Of a DNA stretch of 15,648 nucleotides, positions 1 through 6,048 are shown piece by piece. The stretch covers positions 1 to 15,648 of the forward strand of contig JANOAX010000001.1 of NCBI GenBank assembly GCA_031411335.1. The letters run 5' to 3'. Numbering within the stretch: position 1 is the stretch's first letter; each line of letters begins with the position of its first letter. The DNA is from JAJTFW01 sp031411335 (GTDB lineage: Bacteria; Bacteroidota; Bacteroidia; AKYH767-A; OLB10). The notes under the pieces are model-generated. The model did no database searches, was not told the DNA's origin, and was given only the letters and a program-made list of their open reading frames with translations. The translations under genes and the position numbers were made by a program.

Positions 1-38
1 AGAAGCTAGAAGCTAGAAGCCTGAAGCCAGAAGCTAAC
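1..38. repeat. Degenerate heptamer tandem repeat (GAAGCTA-like)
   Basis: About five head-to-tail 7-nt units, AGAAGCT, AGAAGCT, AGAAGCC, TGAAGCC and AGAAGCT, run from the window edge to just before the stop codon of the TPM gene. The array is cut by the window edge, so its full length is unknown. From general knowledge, short arrays of this GAAGC(C/T) type are common between genes in Bacteroidota, with no agreed function. Here it lies downstream of the LemA/TPM operon and could affect 3' end formation; that is inference. Confidence 0.75.
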
Positions 39-39
39 C

Positions 40-831
40 TTACCAGCTACCCCCTGCTCCGCCGCCGCCGAAACTACCACCGCCGAATCCACCAAAACTT
101 CCACCGCCACCACTGCTGCCACCACCAAATCCACCGCTACCGGAATTAAAATTTCCCCAGCTTCCACTTTGTCGACCACGTGCAGCATTCAACAAAAGCC
201 AAGCTGCTAAAAATGTGATGCTATTCATCTTGGCATAACGTTGCACACTAAATATTTTAAACAAGAAAATAAATAACAATACAAGCAACACAAATAAAAT
301 AGAAGGAACTTTGCCCGCTCCTTTCTTTTTTCGGCTCGAAGTATCGTGATATTCTCCTTTTACAACATCAATAATTTTAGAGACGCCGGCATTAATTCCT
401 TCGTAATATCGTCCTTCTTTGAAAAAAGGTTTTATATCATTTTCAATAATTCTTCTGGATAATGCATCGGTAAGGGCTCCTTCCAATCCGTAACCTGTAG
501 CAATATAAATTTTTCGATCTTGCAAAACCACAAGCATCAACGCTCCGTTATTTTTTCCTTTATTTCCAATGCCCCACTTTTCGCCGAGTTCAAATGCGTA
601 ACTTTCTACAGGGTATCCATCAACGGTATTGATAATAACAACTGCAATTTGTGTAGAAGTAGTGTCGTTAAAACCTAATAACTTTTGCTCGAGCGCTTCA
701 GTTTCTTTCGGTGTTAATGTATTGGTAAAATCATTGACCAATCTCGGAGGATTAGGCGTAGGCGGAAATTCTACAGCGGCTTGTACAGCGCTAAATAAAA
801 AGAAACAAACTATCAATAAATAATTTTTCAC
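40..831 (-). CDS. TPM-domain membrane protein (YgcG family) with Gly-rich tail
   Basis: 263 residues. A cleavable signal peptide (about residues 1-18) precedes an extracytoplasmic TPM domain (about 28-160). Its recognisable blocks include NDFTNTLTP, TQIAVVIINT, FELGEKWGIG and IYIATGYGLEGALTD. A strong membrane segment follows (about 176-195), then a weaker hydrophobic stretch (about 205-218) and a tail made almost only of Gly, Ser and Phe (about 222-263). The family role is not settled: TPM domains have been linked to phosphatase activity and to photosystem II repair in plants. The start is GTG at 831 and overlaps the TGA of the upstream TPM gene (GTGA), so translation is probably coupled. 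It is the last gene of a LemA-TPM-TPM operon. The glycine tail is low complexity and typical of YgcG-like proteins. Confidence 0.88.
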   Translation of the reverse strand: MKNYLLIVCFFLFSAVQAAVEFPPTPNPPRLVNDFTNTLTPKETEALEQKLLGFNDTTSTQIAVVIINTVDGYPVESYAFELGEKWGIGNKGKNNGALMLVVLQDRKIYIATGYGLEGALTDALSRRIIENDIKPFFKEGRYYEGINAGVSKIIDVVKGEYHDTSSRKKKGAGKVPSILFVLLVLLFIFLFKIFSVQRYAKMNSITFLAAWLLLNAARGRQSGSWGNFNSGSGGFGGGSSGGGGSFGGFGGGSFGGGGAGGSW

Positions 832-1274
832 GACTCCCCTCCTCCAAAAACAATATCGTTTGGCAACTCGTTTACATCATCTTTATGAAATGGAAAGTGA
901 GAACTCAACTGCTCACCAACTTTCCTTACTGCATATTCAATTCCATCCACAAAAAGATTGCTTTTAAAAAAAACACCCATCTCCGTAGTTATTTCTTCCC
1001 AGAAATTATTTCCAACTTTTTGATGTATTCCAGCATCACCAATGATGCAAAACTTGCGATCATCCACAGCCAAATATATCAACACACCGCTTCTCAATTC
1101 TGTTGCATTCATTTCAAGTTGCGCAAAAATAAATGCGGCTCTATCGAGTACATTATCCTTACATTCATCCTCCATAAAAACACGTATCTCGCCTGAAGTT
1201 TCTAACTCTGCGTTAGTAACGGCTAGGCGGATACGTGCTCTATCCTCTTCTTGGAATAATGCTTGCGCTTTCAT
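828..1274 (-). CDS. TPM-domain protein, soluble form
   Basis: 148 residues that are essentially one TPM domain, with no convincing signal peptide or membrane segment. TPM-like blocks are SGEIRVFMEDEC near residue 27, SGVLIYLAVDDRKFCIIGDAGI near 62 (written here only as the block start and end: SGVLIYL and IGDAGI) and the C-terminal VRKVGEQLSSHFP. It is a shorter paralogue of the downstream TPM gene. The ATG at 1274 overlaps the TGA of lemA (ATGA), and its own TGA overlaps the GTG of the next gene. All three genes are therefore coupled by 4-nt overlaps. LemA with one membrane TPM protein and one short TPM protein is a recurrent bacterial neighbourhood. The biochemical activity is unknown. Confidence 0.85.
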   Translation of the reverse strand: MKAQALFQEEDRARIRLAVTNAELETSGEIRVFMEDECKDNVLDRAAFIFAQLEMNATELRSGVLIYLAVDDRKFCIIGDAGIHQKVGNNFWEEITTEMGVFFKSNLFVDGIEYAVRKVGEQLSSHFPFHKDDVNELPNDIVFGGGES

Positions 1275-1873
1275 TTGTCGAATGCAGCTCCTACATCAGG
1301 TGCTTTGTTGGCTCCTTTGTCGGCTTCAAAAAATGGCTTCGGTGAGAATCCATACATGCCTGCAATGGTTACCTGAGGAAACTTACGCACATAGCTATTA
1401 AATAACTGTACCGCTTCGTTAAATTTTTGACGCTCCACGGCGATACGATTTTCTGTTCCTTCCAATTGCGATTGCAACTCTAAGAAATTTTGATTCGCCT
1501 TCAACTGTGGATATTGTTCAACCACCACCATCAATCGACCTAAAGCAGATCCCAACTGACCTTGCGCTTCTTGGAACTTTGTCATTTGTTCGGCAGTTAA
1601 ATTTTTAGGATCAATCTTCACTTGAGTTGCATTAGCTCTTGCTTCGATGACAGCAGTTAAAGTCGACTTCTCAAAATCGGCAGCTTCTTTTACGGTGCTC
1701 ACCAAATTCGGAATGAGATCAAGTCGGCGCTGATATACATTTTCAACTTGAGACCAAGCCGTTTGAACTTGAACATCACGTTCTACTAAATTATTATAAG
1801 TGCCTACGAAAAATCGGTAGAGGATAAATACGATGACGAGAATGACTCCTACTACAATTAGTGTTTTTTTCAT
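1271..1873 (-). CDS. lemA: LemA family protein
   Basis: 200 residues. One N-terminal membrane segment (about 4-22) has few residues before it, followed by a long helical extracytoplasmic domain. Family blocks are clear: YNNLVERDVQVQTAWSQVENVYQRR begins near residue 26 (key parts YNNLV, AWSQVENVYQRR), DLIPNLVSTVK near 52, QLKANQNFLELQSQLEGTENRI (key parts LKANQNF, LEGTENRI) near 122, and ERQKFNEAVQLFN near 147. Length is normal for the family (about 185-200). LemA is a widespread helical-bundle protein of unknown biochemical role. The downstream genes are two TPM proteins overlapping by 4 nt. A -7 motif (TAATTTTG) lies 18-25 nt upstream of the ATG. Confidence 0.93.
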   Translation of the reverse strand: MKKTLIVVGVILVIVFILYRFFVGTYNNLVERDVQVQTAWSQVENVYQRRLDLIPNLVSTVKEAADFEKSTLTAVIEARANATQVKIDPKNLTAEQMTKFQEAQGQLGSALGRLMVVVEQYPQLKANQNFLELQSQLEGTENRIAVERQKFNEAVQLFNSYVRKFPQVTIAGMYGFSPKPFFEADKGANKAPDVGAAFDK

Positions 1874-1890
1874 GGTTTTAAGATTTAGGG

Positions 1891-1898
1891 CAAAATTA
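1891..1898 (-). promoter_or_regulatory. Bacteroidota -7 promoter motif for the lemA operon
   Basis: The minus strand reads TAATTTTG, an exact TAnnTTTG match, placing transcription start about 10 nt upstream of the lemA ATG at 1873. The -33 TTTG element is poor: TTTA at a 21-nt spacing is the best seen. A very short leader is implied. Confidence 0.5.
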
Positions 1899-1960
1899 CT
1901 CAGTTAGACGAACATGTTGTAAATATATTTAATTGTGTTGAATTAAACATAATTTTAATA

Positions 1961-2626
1961 TTATGACCACTTGAATCTCAAGTAATTGATCTTGAAGCCT
2001 TGTTTAAGGAATATTTGTTCATAGGTAGTTTGGATGCTGGTATCAAAATTTTCGGGGGTGTCAACATACAAATCCTTGGTACAAATCTCCAGTTTACCAT
2101 GCTCTTGCTCTAACATTTCTAAGGTGTATTCAAAGAGTCCGATATTGTCAGTTTTTAGGTGCAAAATCCCATCTTTCCCCACCAATTCACGGTACATCTT
2201 TAAAAACTTCGGATTTGTAATTCTTCTGTTTTCTCTCGATACTTGAGGCTGTGGATCAGGGAAAGTAACCCAAATCTCCCGAATTTCACCTGGAGCGAAA
2301 AATTGGGGCAACCATTCTATATGAGTACGCAAAAAGGCAGCATGCAGTATGTTTTCTTCGTTAATGGTTTTGGCTCCTCTCCATAAACGTGCGCCCTTAA
2401 TATCGATGCCAATGAAATTGCGATCGTTAAAATGTTGAGCCAGACTCACTGTATACTCGCCTCTACCACAACCCAATTCAACTACAATGGGCTGCTCATT
2501 ATGAAATACTTTTTCATTCCAATTGCCGCAAAGCCCATGATCTGTACCCAACAACGGAAACGGATATTGAAAAGTCCGCTCAAATGTTTCTAACTCACTA
2601 AATCGCCGAAGTTTATGCTTTGCCAT
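1961..2626 (-). CDS. trmB: tRNA (guanine-N7-)-methyltransferase
   Basis: 221 residues, a usual length. The enzyme transfers a methyl group from S-adenosylmethionine to N7 of G46 in the tRNA variable loop, in the cytoplasm. The SAM-binding motif is VVELGCGRGEY (about residues 48-58). The family signature WVTFPDPQPQ (about 119-128) is the form common in Bacteroidota, and RENRRIT follows it. HLKTDN (about 158) matches the conserved KTD block of the active site. The ATG at 2626 is the natural start and is followed by a basic N-terminus (MAKHKLRRF). It stands alone on the minus strand, divergent from the glycosyltransferase, with 87 nt to lemA. No SD is obvious, as is usual in this phylum. Confidence 0.95.
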   Translation of the reverse strand: MAKHKLRRFSELETFERTFQYPFPLLGTDHGLCGNWNEKVFHNEQPIVVELGCGRGEYTVSLAQHFNDRNFIGIDIKGARLWRGAKTINEENILHAAFLRTHIEWLPQFFAPGEIREIWVTFPDPQPQVSRENRRITNPKFLKMYRELVGKDGILHLKTDNIGLFEYTLEMLEQEHGKLEICTKDLYVDTPENFDTSIQTTYEQIFLKQGFKINYLRFKWS

Positions 2627-2649
2627 TACCAGTTCACTTTTTTCAATCG

Positions 2650-2686
2650 ACTGCGAAGTTACTGCTTTGGTTCGTACCTTCGCAGT
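2650..2686. repeat. Inverted repeat (12/13 bp stem) in the trmB/glycosyltransferase gap
   Basis: ACTGCGAAGTTAC (2650-2662) pairs with GTACCTTCGCAGT (2674-2686) at 12 of 13 positions, leaving an 11-nt loop. A 12-bp perfect palindrome, AGTACGCGTACT (2684-2695), abuts it. It is too strong to be casual in a 106-nt gap. It could be an operator for the divergent genes or a structured 5' leader of the glycosyltransferase. Confidence 0.6.
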
Positions 2687-2690
2687 ACGC

Positions 2691-2722
2691 GTACTCCACT
2701 ATTTAGAAGTGGCAAAGAAGTA
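2691..2722 (+). repeat. Second hairpin just before the glycosyltransferase start
   Basis: GTACTCCACT (2691-2700) can pair with AGTGG (2708-2712) plus AGTAC (2718-2722), giving 10 base pairs with a 6-nt bulge. It ends 10 nt before the TTG start codon at 2733. It partly competes with the 2684-2695 palindrome, so alternative folds are possible. Confidence 0.4.
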
Positions 2723-2732
2723 CTTTTGAAGA

Positions 2733-3821
2733 TTGAAAAAAACGAATCCACATATTCTCTATTCCATTCTCGATTGGGGTCTTGGGCATGCAACTCGCAG
2801 CATACCGATTATTGAGGAACTTTTGTTGCAAGGGGCTCGAATTACATTATGCGGAGAAGGCTCTACTGGACATTTGATTCAATCGGTATTCCCAAAGATT
2901 CCATTTTACACGATACATGGTATTCAAGTGAAGTACCCTACCAGAATTCCAATGTCGTTGTCGATGTTTTTACAAGCACCTAAAATTTCTTGGGCCATTA
3001 AAAGGGAACATCAACAAATTAAAAAGTTGGTGAAAGATTTACAGGTAGATGCGATCATCAGCGACAATCGGTATGGGGCTTTTGCAGATGGAATTCCGAG
3101 TGTGATCATGACACATCAACTTAATTTGCAAACACCAAAAAACAAAGAATGGCTTCGACCGATCATCAATAAAATAAATCATCATTATCTCGCTCCATTT
3201 GATGAAATATGGGTGCCTGATTCTGCTGGAGAAAATAATTTAACAGGTTCTTTATCTCATGATTTATCGACCATCCAAAAATTAAATCCAAAATTCATTG
3301 GATCATTATCTCGCTTTGCATCAATTTCTATAGAGGGAAAATATAAAAATTATGATGCCATCGTTGTTTTATCTGGGCCCGAACCACAGCGTAGTCATTT
3401 CGAAAAAATCATCTACCAGCAATTACAAACATTACCCATCACTGTTATTATTGCAAAAGGCACGCCTCAACATCCGATACAAGAACAGCATGGAAATTGT
3501 TTTTTCTCATCACATATTTCTACCGATGAAATGTTGTTTCATTACACGAATTGCAAATACATCATCAGTCGCAGTGGACATTCTACTTTGATGGATTTAT
3601 GCGCTGTAAAAAAATCGGCGATCTGTATTCCCACACCCGGACAAACGGAACAAGAATTTTTAGCGGAGATGCATGCACAGAAAAAACACATCGTCACTTT
3701 TGACCAAGACCAGGTCGATTTAAAAAGAGGAATGGAAATACTGGAACAGTGCACTCCATTTCATCTACCTGTGAATCAGGAGTTCAAGCCTATCATCAAA
3801 AATTTCTTGGATCGAATCTAG
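2733..3821 (+). CDS. GT-B fold glycosyltransferase, MurG/UGT-like
   Basis: 362 residues, cytoplasmic, no signal peptide. The N-terminal half opens with a Rossmann strand and a glycine loop, ILYSILDWGLGHATRS (about residues 8-23), as in MurG and related uncharacterised glycosyltransferases. The C-terminal half has ISRSGHSTLMDL (about 278-289) and PTPGQTEQE (about 302-310), the expected nucleotide-sugar-binding region of GT-B enzymes. Donor and acceptor are not predictable, and true murG normally sits in the mur/fts cluster, so this is probably not MurG. The only possible start is TTG at 2733, because an in-frame TGA lies at 2727-2729. No SD is evident and the leader is unusually structured. 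The stop is 16 nt before the promoter motif of the riboswitch unit. Confidence 0.85.
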   Translation: MKKTNPHILYSILDWGLGHATRSIPIIEELLLQGARITLCGEGSTGHLIQSVFPKIPFYTIHGIQVKYPTRIPMSLSMFLQAPKISWAIKREHQQIKKLVKDLQVDAIISDNRYGAFADGIPSVIMTHQLNLQTPKNKEWLRPIINKINHHYLAPFDEIWVPDSAGENNLTGSLSHDLSTIQKLNPKFIGSLSRFASISIEGKYKNYDAIVVLSGPEPQRSHFEKIIYQQLQTLPITVIIAKGTPQHPIQEQHGNCFFSSHISTDEMLFHYTNCKYIISRSGHSTLMDLCAVKKSAICIPTPGQTEQEFLAEMHAQKKHIVTFDQDQVDLKRGMEILEQCTPFHLPVNQEFKPIIKNFLDRI

Positions 3822-3837
3822 ACATCACTCTTTTCAC

Positions 3838-3845
3838 TACTTTTG
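3838..3845 (+). promoter_or_regulatory. -7 promoter motif driving the cobalamin riboswitch
   Basis: TACTTTTG is an exact TAnnTTTG match placed directly before the first riboswitch bases. This is where a promoter for the riboswitch RNA is needed. No good -33 TTTG is seen at 19-21 nt. Transcription would start near 3850. Confidence 0.5.
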
Positions 3846-3849
3846 CCCT

Positions 3850-4056
3850 TAGTGATGGTTTCCTGCTTAATAACAGGAATGAAAAGGGAATGCCGTGCAA
3901 TCCGGCAACAGTCCCCGCTGCTGTAAACAGTTTCGCATGCAAATGCACATCAAAACGCAACCACTGTTCATCAAGGAATGGGAAGGAGTTTTGATTAATC
4001 TGTGAGTCAGAAGACCTGCCAACATTATTGCCATGGTTGAACCTTCGGAGGAAAGG
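3850..4056 (+). promoter_or_regulatory. Cobalamin (adenosylcobalamin/B12) riboswitch
   Basis: The conserved blocks of the B12 aptamer appear in order. A P3-type hairpin TTCCTG/CAGGAA lies at 3860-3865 and 3874-3879. AAAAGGGAATGCCG (3882-3895) and AATCCGGC (3899-3906) form the P4/P5 arm. ACAGTCCCCGCTGCTGTAA (3908-3926) is the core block, with a variable arm after it. GAGTCAGAAGACCTGCC (4004-4020) is the classic B12 box. Downstream, CCTT (4042-4045) and AAGG (4053-4056) close a hairpin with loop CGGAGGA (4046-4052). That loop can pair with TCCG (3901-3904) of the L5 region, the kissing interaction expected of this riboswitch class. The loop also holds a Shine-Dalgarno (GGAGG), so translational repression by B12 is the likely mechanism. 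Confidence 0.93.
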
Positions 4057-4140
4057 ATGATGAGCGTTACAGTATGGAATTTATTTTCCTTTACTCTATG
4101 GAATATTCAATCGTGGTTTCTTGTATGCATTAATTTATAA
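4057..4140 (+). CDS. Candidate 27-codon leader ORF controlled by the riboswitch
   Basis: ATG at 4057 (or the adjacent ATG at 4060) follows GGAGG (4047-4051) with a 5-nt gap, an unusually good Shine-Dalgarno for this phylum. The ORF ends with TAA at 4138-4140, only 3 nt before the ATG of the BtuG-like gene and in the same reading frame. The predicted peptide is 27 residues, hydrophobic, with three Trp (for example VWNLFSF and QSWFLVC), and resembles nothing I recognise. The downstream gene has no SD of its own. A simple reading is that ribosomes loaded at this regulated SD terminate and reinitiate at 4144. It may instead be a chance ORF behind a sequestered SD. Confidence 0.5.
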   Translation: MMSVTVWNLFSFTLWNIQSWFLVCINL

Positions 4141-4143
4141 ACC

Positions 4144-5211
4144 ATGATAAAAAAAATCGCACTCTCCATTTGCTCACTGAGCATCCTTGTATTCACTTCT
4201 TGCGAGAAGGATAAACTAGAAGAAAACACTCCAGCTCCTAACAATTTAAACGGAGTATTTGTAGTAAATGAAGGCGCCTTTCTCGCAGGCAATGCGTCTA
4301 TCTCATTCTTCTCTTCTGACTCTGTTTACCACAACAGTGATCTCTATCAATCGGTAAATGGATTTCCGGTGGGTGATTTATTGCAATCGATGAGCATCTA
4401 TAATGGAAAAGCCTATCTCTGCGTAAACAATTCACAAAAAGTAGAAGTGGTATCGATGGTCGACTTTAAAAAGACGGCCTCAATCTATGGAATTAATAGT
4501 CCACGCTATTTCACAGCACAAAGTAACTATGGATACATTAGCGATTGGAATTCCAATCAAGTATTCAAAATCAATTTGAATTCAAACACCATTGTAGATA
4601 GTGTTTTGTGTGGATTGGGTCCCGAGGAAATGTTGATTGCCAATAACCAACTCTTCGTTTGCAACAGCGGAGGATTTGTAGATGATAGCAGTGTGACTGT
4701 AGTTAATCTAAGCACTTTTAATGTCTCCACCACATTAACAACAGGCGTAAATCCTTCTTCTATTCGCAAAGACAATATTGGAAACGTTTGGGTGCTTTGC
4801 CGAGGCAGTTTAGGCGCCGACTTTACACCAACGCCTGATGATCCAGGTGGGAAATTGATGCGAATTAATCCAGCTTCATTAGCTACCGATTGGTTTGCCG
4901 ATTTCAGCTTCGACGAACATCCGCTCAAACTCAACACTAACGCCGACGGCACTACGCTATATTTCCTATTCGGCAATAGTGCCTATACTGGAACGGTTTA
5001 TAAAATGGATGCAAGCAGTACAGTAATCCCTAGTACGCCGTATATTGATCGTGAGTTTTACGCGTTGGGCATTCATCCAACTGATGGAAGTATCTACGGA
5101 GGGAAATCGAGCTTTAGCAGTAATTCGCATATGCTGCATTATACCAATGCCGGGGTGTTGATTGATTCATCAACTGTAGGAATTGGTCCGAGTAGTTTTG
5201 TCTTCAATTAG
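4144..5211 (+). CDS. BtuG-like beta-propeller lipoprotein (YncE/DUF5074-like), B12-regulated
   Basis: 355 residues. A lipoprotein signal ends in VFTSC with Cys20 as the lipidated residue, and EKDKLEE follows. The rest is a repeated beta-propeller of the YncE type. Blade-like units include GVFVVNEGAFLAGNASISFF (about 38), MSIYNGKAYLCVNNSQKVEV (about 83), PRYFTAQSNYGYISDWNSNQ (about 120), PEEMLIANNQLFVCNSGG (about 160) and PSSIRKDNIGNVWVLCRG (about 205). In Bacteroides, BtuG is a surface propeller lipoprotein that binds cobalamin very tightly and hands it to the TonB-dependent transporter BtuB. The cobalamin riboswitch immediately upstream supports that role here. No btuB or other B12 gene follows: the next gene is on the opposite strand. 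Binding itself is inferred. Confidence 0.85.
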   Translation: MIKKIALSICSLSILVFTSCEKDKLEENTPAPNNLNGVFVVNEGAFLAGNASISFFSSDSVYHNSDLYQSVNGFPVGDLLQSMSIYNGKAYLCVNNSQKVEVVSMVDFKKTASIYGINSPRYFTAQSNYGYISDWNSNQVFKINLNSNTIVDSVLCGLGPEEMLIANNQLFVCNSGGFVDDSSVTVVNLSTFNVSTTLTTGVNPSSIRKDNIGNVWVLCRGSLGADFTPTPDDPGGKLMRINPASLATDWFADFSFDEHPLKLNTNADGTTLYFLFGNSAYTGTVYKMDASSTVIPSTPYIDREFYALGIHPTDGSIYGGKSSFSSNSHMLHYTNAGVLIDSSTVGIGPSSFVFN

Positions 5212-5227
5212 AGACGAAAAAATTCAA

Positions 5228-5450
5228 CACTAGAGGGCACTAGAGAACACAAGAGAATTACTGGTCGAATTTAAACTGATTAGAATCTAATAAAGTTTCT
5301 AATCAAATAAATACTTATTACTCGAAAGGAAAACAAATTATTGCCACATTAATATTGAAGCCTCTCCCCAACCCCTCTCCAAAGGCGAGGGGCTTTAAAA
5401 AATAAAATTTCTCAAGTGCACTCAAGTGTACTCTAGTGCCTTTAGTGTTG
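5228..5450. repeat. Split inverted decamer-repeat element A
   Basis: The left arm is three exact 10-nt-spaced units: CACTAGAGGG (5228), CACTAGAGAA (5238) and CACAAGAGAA (5248). The right arm is four units of the complementary sense: CTCAAGTGCA (5411), CTCAAGTGTA (5421), CTCTAGTGCC (5431) and TTTAGTGTTG (5441). The arms are imperfect reverse complements and are separated by about 150 nt that include a GC-rich hairpin repeat. The element fills the gap between two convergent genes. A compact second copy lies at 14526-14600. Function is unknown; it could act as a two-way terminator. Confidence 0.75.
5359..5393. repeat. GC-rich hairpin repeat nested in decamer element A
   Basis: CCCCTC (5372-5377) pairs with GAGGGG (5387-5392). 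Inside this are one T/C mismatch, CC/GG and an AAA loop. It is preceded by a related CCTCTCCCC (5361-5369). I recall this CCTCTCC...GAGGGG theme as a frequent intergenic element in Bacteroidota. It lies 160 nt after the BtuG-like stop and before the convergent lipoprotein, so it may help terminate transcription. No clean U-run follows: the sequence after it is CTTTAAAAAATAAAATTT. Confidence 0.6.
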
Positions 5451-5457
5451 AAAAAAG

Positions 5458-6009
5458 CTATTTATTAAGAATAAGTTCATTCGATAAAACTACATTACTC
5501 TTATGATTCGCACGATCTCGGATATAAAATTCGAAGCGGCCGATGTTATCTAATAAAATTAAAGCACTCGTATAATCCATTCGATATGTAACTGTGGCTT
5601 CAATGCTCTTGCTATTTCCAGCCGGTTCGATGTATTGCATGCGCTGATTGAATTTTACTTGCACACTATCAAAATAAACAAGTGTATCACAAGTAGGAGT
5701 TACTTCGACTACTTGCAACCATAAATTTTTCTTTCTGAAATTCGCTCCGTCTTTTACTTCATAAGCCAAATACAAATTAGCATTATCAGCTCCGCAACTA
5801 TTATCAAATTCATTATCGGCTAAACCAATATCTCCATCACCATCTTTAATGGTAAAAATAAATTCAACAGCTGTATCTTTTCCCGTGGTGCCGATGTAAT
5901 TAACAAAGCGCTCAAATTTAATTTCGGGAATAGGACTAAACGACTCCTCTTTTCCACAAGAAGCTAAGAATGCCACTACGGCGAATAAAAGTAAAATTCT
6001 AGATTTCAT
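5458..6009 (-). CDS. Small lipoprotein of the DxDGDxG family
   Basis: 183 residues. A signal peptide ends in FLASC (lipidated Cys18) and GKEES follows. The mature part is predicted beta-rich and contains FTIKDGDGDIG (about 52-62), an acidic loop that could bind calcium, and near the C-terminus FYIRDRANHKSN. Both motifs recur in the lipoprotein at 9448-9936 (KYRDNDGDLG and VYVKDRAGNKSN), so the two are paralogues. The start lies 39 nt after the M16 peptidase stop on the same strand, so the pair is probably co-transcribed. I do not recognise a named family with a known function. Outer-membrane location is inferred from the lipobox. Confidence 0.8.
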   Translation of the reverse strand: MKSRILLLFAVVAFLASCGKEESFSPIPEIKFERFVNYIGTTGKDTAVEFIFTIKDGDGDIGLADNEFDNSCGADNANLYLAYEVKDGANFRKKNLWLQVVEVTPTCDTLVYFDSVQVKFNQRMQYIEPAGNSKSIEATVTYRMDYTSALILLDNIGRFEFYIRDRANHKSNVVLSNELILNK

Positions 6010-6048
6010 GATACGAAGTTATGAAATTGGGTACAAATAAGCACAATT

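Noticed and set aside
2615..2815. 66-codon plus-strand ORF across the trmB/glycosyltransferase gap
   Set aside because: It crosses the start of trmB on the opposite strand and the glycosyltransferase in another frame, and covers hairpin DNA; no protein features.
2733..3821. Calling the glycosyltransferase murG
   Set aside because: It has the GT-B glycine loop and C-terminal motif but no mur/fts neighbours, and other MurG-like families fit equally.
4557..4976. 139-codon minus-strand ORF inside the BtuG-like gene
   Set aside because: It lies wholly opposite a well-supported propeller lipoprotein, has no domain and is a frame shadow.
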